A stretch of 64,000 nucleotides of DNA from NCBI RefSeq assembly GCF_001422485.1, contig NZ_LMNF01000002.1:186001-250000 (forward strand), in the 5' to 3' direction. The notes under the pieces were generated by a model. It saw nothing but the letters and a program-made list of their open reading frames with translations, was not told the DNA's origin and did no database searches. Shown here one piece after another: positions 54,958 to 64,000 of this stretch. The stretch's first letter is position 1. Every line of letters begins with the position of its first letter. This DNA is from Agreia sp. Leaf283 (GTDB lineage: Bacteria; Actinomycetota; Actinomycetes; Actinomycetales; Microbacteriaceae). The position numbers were made by a program, and so were the translations under genes.

Positions 54958-56978
54958 TCCAGGATCTCCGTGTCGTCGAATCGAACCCTCAAGACAGGCG
55001 GGGGCCTGAAGCTGGTCTTGGTGCCCGTGGCCTTGCTGGTCTGGCGCTTGGTGCGGCCCGTCGAATTGCGGATGATCGACGAGCGAAGGCTGCGCGCGAC
55101 CTCTGCGCCGAGCGCATAGTCGAACCTGATCGTGGCCCGCACGAGTCCGTCGCCCGCATCGACGGGGCCGAGCACATCAATTGTCGCCGATTCATGACCG
55201 TCGACCGAATCGGGCAGTGCCGAGATGGCCTGCTCGACGGTCTCCGCCCGACCGGTGACGGTGGCGAGCCGCACCATGGGCGGGAAGCGGAGTGCCCGCC
55301 TGTCGGGCAGCTCCGCGGCGCTGAACCGATGCTGGCTCCAGGTGACGAGTGCGCGCGCGAGCGCTCCCCCGACGCCGACGATGATCGCCGGTGCTCGCGG
55401 CGCGGCCAGGGCGATGGCATTCGACCACCAGCGCAGGCAGTCTTCTGCAACGGTCAGGGACTCGCGGGCGAGCATGCGCTCGCCGTCGAGCAGCAGGATG
55501 GCACGGTAGCCGCCGGCCGCCACGGGTTCTGCTCCCCGGGTCGCAATGACGAGCGCGGGCTTCGCGTCGACGGTGAGGTGCGGTCTCTCGCCGTCTGAGA
55601 CGATCACCCGGGTGCCGGGGAAGGCTCGGCCCAGCTCTTCTGCCGTGCGGGCTGTTCCGGCAGTGACCAGCCTGATTCGTGTGGACTCGCAGTGCCGGCA
55701 GTGCCAGTCGGCGGCGATGGCTCCGCACAGGTCGCAGGCGGGCGTCTGTCGGGCGCCTCCGATTCGCAGGGCGCCCTCGCAGACCCTGCACCGGGCCGGT
55801 GTGCGACAGTCCTGGCAGGCCAGCACGGGCGCGTAGCCGGGGCGGGCCACCTGAACGAGCACGGGACCGTCTTCGAGAGCACGCCGGGCCGTGTTCCACG
55901 CCGTCGACGGTATGCGCGCGTGAGCCGCGGCCTCCGCTCCGGGCTGGTCGGCCGTGGGAACCACGTGGGGAAGAACGGCCGGGTCGGGCGCGACGGGCGT
56001 CACGTATGCCAGCTCGACCAGGCGCTCGAGCCAGGTGCTGCGCGAGTGCGACGCGAAGAGGAGCGCGCACCCGGACTGCTCCTGTCGGATGAGCGCAATG
56101 TCGCGCGTCGACACGTACGGGCTGAGGGGCTCTGTGTGCAGCGGGTCGGCGTCGTCCCAGATCGCGATCAGGCCGAGCCGGCTCGCCGGCGCGTAGACGA
56201 CCGAGCGGTTGCCCACGATCACCCGGGGAGCGTCTTCGAGACAGCGCAGGAACGCCCGGTACCTGTCGGCGTTGGGTTGGCGGGCGTCGAGCTGGGAGAT
56301 CAGGTCGAGCGGCACGAGTGCGGAGAGCGCCTGCACGACCTGCTGCTGGTCGCGATAGTCGGGCAGGGCGACGATGGCGGTGCGGCCGGATGCGAGGGTG
56401 CGCGCGGCCGCCTCGGCGAGCGTCACGGCCCAGCGCCCGACCCAGATGCCAGGCGACACCTCGTGCACGGCGGGGATCGCGGCCACGGCCAGACGCCGGC
56501 CGGCGTCGATCGCCGAATCGATCATGCGATCGCCGTATCCGGTCACCGAGGGGTTAGCGCTGTATCGACTCGGCTGCTCACCGGACTGCTGCTCGAGCTG
56601 CCAGGCCTTCTCGACGCGCACCTGGCGCGGAGGCACGGCCAGGCGCACGACGTCGCTCGCGCCGCCGGCGGCGCGCTCCGACACGCGCCGCGCGAGGTTC
56701 CAGACCTCCGGCGTGAGCACCGGCACGCTCGACGTGACCTCGTCGAGTTCGCTGAGGGTTCCGGAGAACTCGACCGCCTCTGTGGTCTCGACGATGTAGC
56801 CGCGGGCGATACGACCCGCCGAGCGCAGGGGCACCTTCACCCGCACCCCCGGCCTCGCCTGCTCGCGGAGCGCGGCGGGCACGGCGTAGTCGAACAGCCT
56901 GTCGAGCTGGGGAAGCGGCGATTCGAGCATCACCCGGGCGATGAGCTGCTGCTCGTGCCCGGCCTGCGCTGTCATCAC
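54954..56978 (-). CDS. priA: Primosomal protein N' (PriA), helicase-defective form
   Basis: 674 residues with the PriA DNA-binding N-terminus (LDRLFDYAVPAALREQARPG) and all eight zinc cysteines (CQDCRTPARCRVC, then CDLC and CRHC near residue 420). The ATPase motifs are gone: where GxGKT is expected the protein reads LASGRTAIVALPDYRDQ, and the DEEH box reads WDDADPLH. Actinobacterial PriA proteins are known to lack helicase motifs, so it may act as a loader only. GTG at 56978 directly follows the metK stop; ATG at 56975 is an equal choice. Confidence 0.9.
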   Translation of the reverse strand: MMTAQAGHEQQLIARVMLESPLPQLDRLFDYAVPAALREQARPGVRVKVPLRSAGRIARGYIVETTEAVEFSGTLSELDEVTSSVPVLTPEVWNLARRVSERAAGGASDVVRLAVPPRQVRVEKAWQLEQQSGEQPSRYSANPSVTGYGDRMIDSAIDAGRRLAVAAIPAVHEVSPGIWVGRWAVTLAEAAARTLASGRTAIVALPDYRDQQQVVQALSALVPLDLISQLDARQPNADRYRAFLRCLEDAPRVIVGNRSVVYAPASRLGLIAIWDDADPLHTEPLSPYVSTRDIALIRQEQSGCALLFASHSRSTWLERLVELAYVTPVAPDPAVLPHVVPTADQPGAEAAAHARIPSTAWNTARRALEDGPVLVQVARPGYAPVLACQDCRTPARCRVCEGALRIGGARQTPACDLCGAIAADWHCRHCESTRIRLVTAGTARTAEELGRAFPGTRVIVSDGERPHLTVDAKPALVIATRGAEPVAAGGYRAILLLDGERMLARESLTVAEDCLRWWSNAIALAAPRAPAIIVGVGGALARALVTWSQHRFSAAELPDRRALRFPPMVRLATVTGRAETVEQAISALPDSVDGHESATIDVLGPVDAGDGLVRATIRFDYALGAEVARSLRSSIIRNSTGRTKRQTSKATGTKTSFRPPPVLRVRFDDTEILE

Positions 56979-58175
56979 CTAGATGCGCGCTGCGGCCTGC
57001 AGCTCGGCGACCCGGTCGAGTCGCTCCCACGTGAAGTCGGGGAGTTCACGACCGAAGTGGCCGTATGTCGCCGTGGCGCCGTAGATGGGACGCAGCAGGT
57101 CGAGGTGCTGGATGATGGCCGCCGGGCGCAGGTCGAACACCTCGGTGATGGCCTCGATGATGCGGTCGTCGGGCAGCTTGCCCGTTCCGAAGGTCTCGAC
57201 GTAGAGGCCGACCGGTGCGGCCTTTCCGATGGCGTACGCGATCTGCACTTCGAGCTTGTCGGCGAAACCTGCGGCGACCGCGTTCTTCGCCACCCAGCGC
57301 ATGGCGTACGCCGCCGAACGGTCGACCTTCGACGGGTCTTTTCCGCTGAAGGCGCCGCCACCGTGGCGCGACGCTCCCCCGTAGGTGTCGACGATGATCT
57401 TGCGCCCGGTGAGCCCGGCATCGCCCTGCGGGCCTCCCACCACGAACCGGCCGGTGGGGTTGATGAGGAAGTTCGCCGAGCGGGACTCGAGGTCGCTCGC
57501 CGCGAGTACGGGCTTGATGACCAGCTCTTCGATGTCGTGGAAGAGATCGGCGTTGGTCACCGACTCGGTGTGCTGCGTCGAGAGCACCACCGTCTCGATG
57601 GTCTTCGGCACGATGCCGTCGTAGCCGATGGTGACCTGGGTCTTGCCGTCGGGGCGCAGGTAGCCGAGCTCGCCGGTCTTTCGAACCTCGGCGAGGCGTT
57701 CGGCCAGGCGGTGCGCCAGCCAGATCGGCAGCGGCATGAGCTGCGGGGTCTCGGTGGTGGCGAATCCGAACATGATGCCCTGGTCGCCGGCACCCTGAAG
57801 GTCGAAGGGATCGCTGCGCGTCTCGCCCTGGCGGTTCTCCCAGGCGTTGTCGACCCCGGCCGCGATCTCGGGCGACTGGGCGCCGATCGACACCGACACC
57901 CCGCAGCTCGCACCGTCGAAGCCGACGTCGCTCGAGGTGTAGCCGATCGACGACACCTTCTCGCGCACGATCGTGGGGATGTCGACGTAGCCCGAGGTCG
58001 TGACCTCTCCTGCGACGTGCACGAGGCCGGTCGTGACGAGCGTCTCGACGGCGACGCGGCTCGCCGGGTCGACCTCGAGGAGCGCGTCGAGGATGCTGTC
58101 GGAGATCTGATCGCAGATCTTGTCGGGGTGTCCTTCGGTGACGGACTCGGACGTGAAGAGGCGAAGGCTCGTCAT
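56979..58175 (-). CDS. metK: S-adenosylmethionine synthase
   Basis: A 398-residue enzyme forming SAM from methionine and [21 protein letters not shown] near residue 13, [10 protein letters not shown] near residue 127 and [16 protein letters not shown] near residue 275 are the family signatures. No SAM riboswitch is possible at its start, since the ATG overlaps coaBC (ATGA). Confidence 0.97.
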   Translation of the reverse strand: MTSLRLFTSESVTEGHPDKICDQISDSILDALLEVDPASRVAVETLVTTGLVHVAGEVTTSGYVDIPTIVREKVSSIGYTSSDVGFDGASCGVSVSIGAQSPEIAAGVDNAWENRQGETRSDPFDLQGAGDQGIMFGFATTETPQLMPLPIWLAHRLAERLAEVRKTGELGYLRPDGKTQVTIGYDGIVPKTIETVVLSTQHTESVTNADLFHDIEELVIKPVLAASDLESRSANFLINPTGRFVVGGPQGDAGLTGRKIIVDTYGGASRHGGGAFSGKDPSKVDRSAAYAMRWVAKNAVAAGFADKLEVQIAYAIGKAAPVGLYVETFGTGKLPDDRIIEAITEVFDLRPAAIIQHLDLLRPIYGATATYGHFGRELPDFTWERLDRVAELQAAARI

Positions 58176-59446
58176 GGTGCTCCAGGGATATCTGAGGGTG
58201 TGCGGTGCCTGTCTTCGAGCAGTCGCCCGGCAAGCACAGACAGGATCTCATCGGCCACCGACAGCTTGCTGCCCCGGGCCTCGATCACTATAGACCCGGC
58301 CCGGTCGAGGACCGTCACGGTGTTTCCCTCCGTTGCGAAGCCCTCCGTCCAGCCGACACGGTTGACGACGAGGTAGTCGCAGCCCTTGCGGGCGATCTTT
58401 GCGCGGCCCAGCTCGAGGAGTGCGGCGTCGGTGTCGGCGGTCTCGGCGGCGAAACCCACGACGAGCTGGTCGGCGCGGGCATGCGAGGCGATGGCCGCGA
58501 GCACGTCGGGGTTCTTGACGAGCTCGAGGGTCATCGCGTCGCCCAGCGACTCTTTCTTGAGCTTGGCGTTCGAGACGGCGGCCGGGCGGTAATCGGCGAC
58601 GGCGGCGGCCATGATGATGACGTCGTGCGAGGCGGCGGCGGATTCCATGGCCGTCGCCAGCTCGGCCGTGGTCTCCACGGAGACGACCTCGACGCCGTCG
58701 GGAACGGGTACCTCGAGGTGCGCAGCCACGAGGGTGACCTCGGCGCCTCGGGAGGCTGCCGCGCGGGCGAGGGCGGTGCCCTGGCGACCGCTCGACCGAT
58801 TGCCGATGAAGCGAACGGGGTCGAGCGGCTCGCGGGTGCCGCCGGCCGAGATGAGCACCCTCACGCCGGTCAGGTCGCCGTCGGGCGCGGCCGGCCCCGC
58901 AGCGGCCGCGACGGCCAGGGATGCGGTGACGATCTCGTCGACCTCGGCCATCCGACCGGCGCCCGAATCGGTGCCGGTGAGCTGGCCGCTCGCCGGACCG
59001 ACGAAGTGGATGCCCCGCGATGCCAGGGTGGCGGCGTTGGCCACCGTCGCGGCGTTCTGCCACATCTCGGTGTGCATGGCCGGGGCGACGACGATGGGGG
59101 CCTTCGAGGCGAGCACGGTGTTGCCGAGCAGGTCGTCGGCGAGGCCCGCCGCCATCTTGGCGAGGGAGTTGGCCGTGGCCGGGGCGATCACGATGAGGTC
59201 GGCGGACTGCCCGATCGAGACGTGCCGCACCTCGGCGACGGCCTCGTAGAGGTCGGTGTGCACGATGTTGCGGGAGATGGCCTCGAGGGTGGGCTTGCCG
59301 ACGAATCGGAGGGCGTGCTCGGTGGCGACGACCTGAACGTCGTGGCCCGCCAAAACGAATGCCCGCACGACGCCCACGGCCTTGTACGCCGCGATGCCGC
59401 CGGTGATGCCGACGACGATGCGCAGGCGCTTCTGAGGTTCTGTCAC
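58172..59446 (-). CDS. coaBC: Bifunctional phosphopantothenoylcysteine decarboxylase/synthase
   Basis: 424 residues with two CoA-synthesis activities. The N-terminal flavoprotein CoaC ([26 protein letters not shown]) spans about 1-185; CoaB ([20 protein letters not shown] near residue 200, [23 protein letters not shown]) follows. The GTG start has no clear ribosome site; it lies 115 bases after rpoZ. The rpoZ-coaBC-metK-priA order is standard for actinobacteria. Confidence 0.96.
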   Translation of the reverse strand: MTEPQKRLRIVVGITGGIAAYKAVGVVRAFVLAGHDVQVVATEHALRFVGKPTLEAISRNIVHTDLYEAVAEVRHVSIGQSADLIVIAPATANSLAKMAAGLADDLLGNTVLASKAPIVVAPAMHTEMWQNAATVANAATLASRGIHFVGPASGQLTGTDSGAGRMAEVDEIVTASLAVAAAAGPAAPDGDLTGVRVLISAGGTREPLDPVRFIGNRSSGRQGTALARAAASRGAEVTLVAAHLEVPVPDGVEVVSVETTAELATAMESAAASHDVIIMAAAVADYRPAAVSNAKLKKESLGDAMTLELVKNPDVLAAIASHARADQLVVGFAAETADTDAALLELGRAKIARKGCDYLVVNRVGWTEGFATEGNTVTVLDRAGSIVIEARGSKLSVADEILSVLAGRLLEDRHRTPSDIPGAP

Positions 59447-59561
59447 GTCAGTTCTGACCCTTCGACGAGAAAGCCGGTGCCGTTAACGAACGAATCCGCT
59501 CCCCGGCCGTGCGGGGGCGAACCCGACGACAGCCCGGGGAACGGACCTGCATTCGCTGCTG

Positions 59562-59825
59562 CTATTCGGTGGCCGCGATGGGCTTGACCGTGAGCTTGTC
59601 CTCGTTGATCTCGTGCATCGCGACCGAGAGGGGCTTGTCGTCGATGGTCGAGTCGACAAGCGGTCCGACGTTGTCGAACAGGCTTCCCTCGTGCAGGTCT
59701 GCGTAGTAGTCGTTGATCTGGCGTGCGCGCTTGGATGCGAAGATCACAAGCGCGTACTTGGATTCAACCTTCGACAGCAGTTCGTCGATGGGGGGATCGA
59801 TGATGCCCTGAGCCCTGTTGACCAT
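59562..59825 (-). CDS. rpoZ: RNA polymerase omega subunit
   Basis: 87 residues. [20 protein letters not shown] and [16 protein letters not shown] match the conserved omega core that clasps the beta' C-terminus. The C-terminal [15 protein letters not shown] is the actinobacterial extension. AAGGAG precedes the ATG. It follows the gmk fusion by 130 bases. Confidence 0.95.
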   Translation of the reverse strand: MVNRAQGIIDPPIDELLSKVESKYALVIFASKRARQINDYYADLHEGSLFDNVGPLVDSTIDDKPLSVAMHEINEDKLTVKPIAATE

Positions 59826-59955
59826 GGTGATACTCCTTGAGTGGCCTCGCCGGCCGGATTGAGAAAAGATCGTGCGGTGATCGTGAGGGGGTCACCGTGC
59901 ACAAGTAGACAAGTCTACCTCGGATTGGCCGCTGATCACTCGGATCAGCCGCTTA

Positions 59956-60837
59956 TCACTGCATGAGCTCCACGACGTCGCGTGCGGCGGCCTCGACATC
60001 GTTGTTCACGATGAGGTAGTCGAACTCGTTCTGGGCGGCCAGTTCGACCTCGGCGGTCGCGAGACGACGCTCCTGCTCCTCGGGCGATTCCGTTCCCCGG
60101 CCGGTGAGGCGGCGCACGAGCTCCGCCCAGCTCGGCGGGAGGAGGAAGACCAGGCGTGCCTCCGGCATCGCGGCTCGAACCTGCCTGGCGCCCTGGATGT
60201 CGATCTCGAGGAGCACACTCTTGCCCTCGGCCAGCGCCGTGTCGATCGGGGCGCGGGGCGTGCCGTAGCGCGACGAGTTGTGCACGACCGCCCACTCGAG
60301 GAATTCGCCGGCCTCGATCATGCGGTCGAATTCGGCATCGTCGACGAAGTAGTAGCTCACGCCGTCGACCTCGCCCGGGCGGGGGGCCCGTGTCGTGGCA
60401 GAGACCGACAGGAGCACGCCGGGCACGTTCTCGCGGATCCACGTCGACACCGTTCCCTTGCCGACCGCAGTGGGGCCGGCCAGCACGACGAGTCGCGAGG
60501 CCGTCTCGTCGCCCGTGAACGGAGCCCGCTTCAGCAGGTACTCCCGCAGGCGGTCGCGTTGCAGTGCGCCGAGTCCGCCCAGGCGCTTGCTGGGAGAGAT
60601 CGACAGCCGCTCGATGACGCGCTCGATGCGCACCCGACCGAGGCCAGGGATGCCCTGGAGCAGCTCGGTCACCCGCATACCGGCCTCGAGGCTGTCTGGA
60701 TGCGCGGATGCGCGATCGAGGACGCCTGTCGCGCTGCGACGCTGCTCGGTCACGGCCTTCTTGATGGCGGCCCGGGCGCGTCGGGCGGCGATGGCCGCCC
60801 GGGAGCCGGCGGCGCGGTCGACGTCGGGAACGGTCAT
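59956..60837 (-). CDS. gmk: Fusion of mIHF nucleoid domain and guanylate kinase
   Basis: 293 residues, about 100 longer than a normal guanylate kinase. Residues 15-100 ([20 protein letters not shown], then [20 protein letters not shown]) match the actinobacterial integration host factor mIHF, a helix-hairpin-helix DNA-binding protein. Residues 115-293 are guanylate kinase, with P-loop GPTAVGKGT at 121-129 and [14 protein letters not shown] near 145. In most actinobacteria mihF and gmk are separate neighbours. ATG overlaps the pyrF stop (ATGA). Confidence 0.93.
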   Translation of the reverse strand: MTVPDVDRAAGSRAAIAARRARAAIKKAVTEQRRSATGVLDRASAHPDSLEAGMRVTELLQGIPGLGRVRIERVIERLSISPSKRLGGLGALQRDRLREYLLKRAPFTGDETASRLVVLAGPTAVGKGTVSTWIRENVPGVLLSVSATTRAPRPGEVDGVSYYFVDDAEFDRMIEAGEFLEWAVVHNSSRYGTPRAPIDTALAEGKSVLLEIDIQGARQVRAAMPEARLVFLLPPSWAELVRRLTGRGTESPEEQERRLATAEVELAAQNEFDYLIVNNDVEAAARDVVELMQ

Positions 60838-61744
60838 GACAGTGCTCCGGATAGTTGGCCCGCCTGGTCGGCGAGCGTGTCGGCGAGGGCGGATGGCCCC
60901 GCGGACAGGGCGGATCTCGACGTGCTCACGATCGTGCCCGCCGCGAGCGGGCCGTAGATCGAACCGATGTCATCGAACAACGCACCTTGATGGCCGAAGC
61001 CCGGCGCGAGCACGGGCATCAACGGCGCCCCGTCGGCGAGGGAGTTCACGTCGACGCCGTAGTCGAGGAGGTTCTTCGTTGCACCGAGCACGACTCCGAT
61101 GCTACCGAGTGCCGGGGTGTCGCCGTCACCGGGACGGTCGCCGTTGCCGTCACCGTCGCCGTCGATGGCGTGCTGGCGGTTCCACTCGTCGATCTCCGTC
61201 GCGACGAGCCCGGCGACCGTCAGGTCCGCGCGCTCATCCGCTGCGACCAGGGCCGTCTGGACCAGCCGGGACTCGGGGTTCGAGGTGGCCGCGAGCACGA
61301 ACGCGCCCTTGCCGTGCTGCCGGGCGAGGTCGAAGACTCCCCCCAGCGATCCCGTGCCCGCGTACGCAGCCAGGGTCACGGCGTCTGCTTCGAGCGGCGA
61401 ACCCGGCGTCAGCCAGGCGTCGCCGTAGGCGTCGACGCTCGATCCGATGTCTCCCCGTTTCGCGTCCGCGATGACGAGGAGCCCAGCCTGCCTCGCCGCG
61501 GCGAGAACGTCTTCGAGGGCGGCGAAACCGGCCGAGCCGAACACCTCGAAGAAGGCGACCTGGGGCTTCACGATTCCGATGGTCCCACTCGCGGCGTCCA
61601 CGACCCTCAGCCCGAATTCGCGCAGCCCGGCCGGTGTGCGCGGCAGGCCCCAGGCATCCAGAAGGAAGCCGTGGGGATCGATGCCGACGCACAGCCGACC
61701 GCGCTGCTCGATGGTCGTGTGCAGCCGCTGGCCGAACGACCGGG

Positions 61745-61748
<4 letters not shown>
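60834..61748 (-). CDS. pyrF: Orotidine 5'-phosphate decarboxylase, actinobacterial (type 2)
   Basis: A 304-residue enzyme making [19 protein letters not shown] near residue 19, the catalytic [18 protein letters not shown] near residue 92 and [11 protein letters not shown] near residue 252 define the type 2 family. An Asp/Gly-rich insert at about 196-211 is encoded by a short tandem repeat (61118-61168). The GTG start overlaps the carB stop (GTGA). Confidence 0.95.

Positions 61749-64000
<2,252 letters not shown>

Overview
The window is GC-rich, gene-dense chromosomal DNA of an actinobacterium, most probably a member of the Microbacteriaceae (order Micrococcales); the genus cannot be fixed from the sequence alone. 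The evidence is the set of actinobacterial marker genes (rbpA, whiA, opcA, an ANTAR regulator of PdtaR type, an mIHF domain, the HGxxPAAW protein and the Trp-operon membrane protein), the order tkt-tal-zwf-opcA-pgl behind ctaB, heavy GTG/TTG start use and many 4-base ATGA/GTGA gene overlaps. No insertion sequence, prophage, CRISPR array or resistance island was seen. This is almost entirely core metabolism and information processing, and no gene-free stretch exceeds 300 bases.

Layout. 1-7706: start of ctaB (minus strand), a small HbpS-like protein, then the plus-strand pentose-phosphate operon tkt-tal-zwf-opcA-pgl, ending at a strong two-way terminator. The usual pgi is not between tal and zwf; a short pgi-like start and two strong hairpins sit there. 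7777-12275 (minus): rbpA, secG, lower-glycolysis genes tpiA-pgk-gap, and sodA. 12405-21788 (minus): whiA, rapZ, uvrC, uvrA, a thioesterase and uvrB. 21869-22897 (plus): pfkA. 22945-31191 (minus): coaE, rpsA, a membrane-anchored DsbA-like protein coupled to a DUF885 metallopeptidase, an unknown gene and polA.

31249-35111 is the least ordinary part: a thioesterase with a triplicated 3' end, an unknown gene lacking a normal start codon, the pdtaR regulator, tRNA-Leu(CAA), a zinc-free L36 and a three-gene cassette with an FHA domain. 35264-42845 (minus): pyk, gltD and gltB. 42995-51843 (minus): hisE-hisG-hisF-hisI-trpE-(membrane protein)-(HGxxPAAW)-trpC-trpB-trpA-lgt, so histidine and tryptophan synthesis are joined. 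51853-64000 (minus): carB (cut by the window edge), pyrF, an mIHF-guanylate kinase fusion, rpoZ, coaBC, metK, priA, fmt, rsmB and rpe.

The most interesting general signal is regulatory. At least eight genes (uvrA, uvrB, coaE, the DUF885 gene, polA, pdtaR, an unknown gene at 35111 and hisE) have a TANNNT -10 element exactly six bases before the start codon and no usable ribosome binding site; rpe has one seven bases before. This is the signature of leaderless mRNAs. I did not find a convincing new multi-gene system; the FHA cassette is the best candidate for unknown biology.
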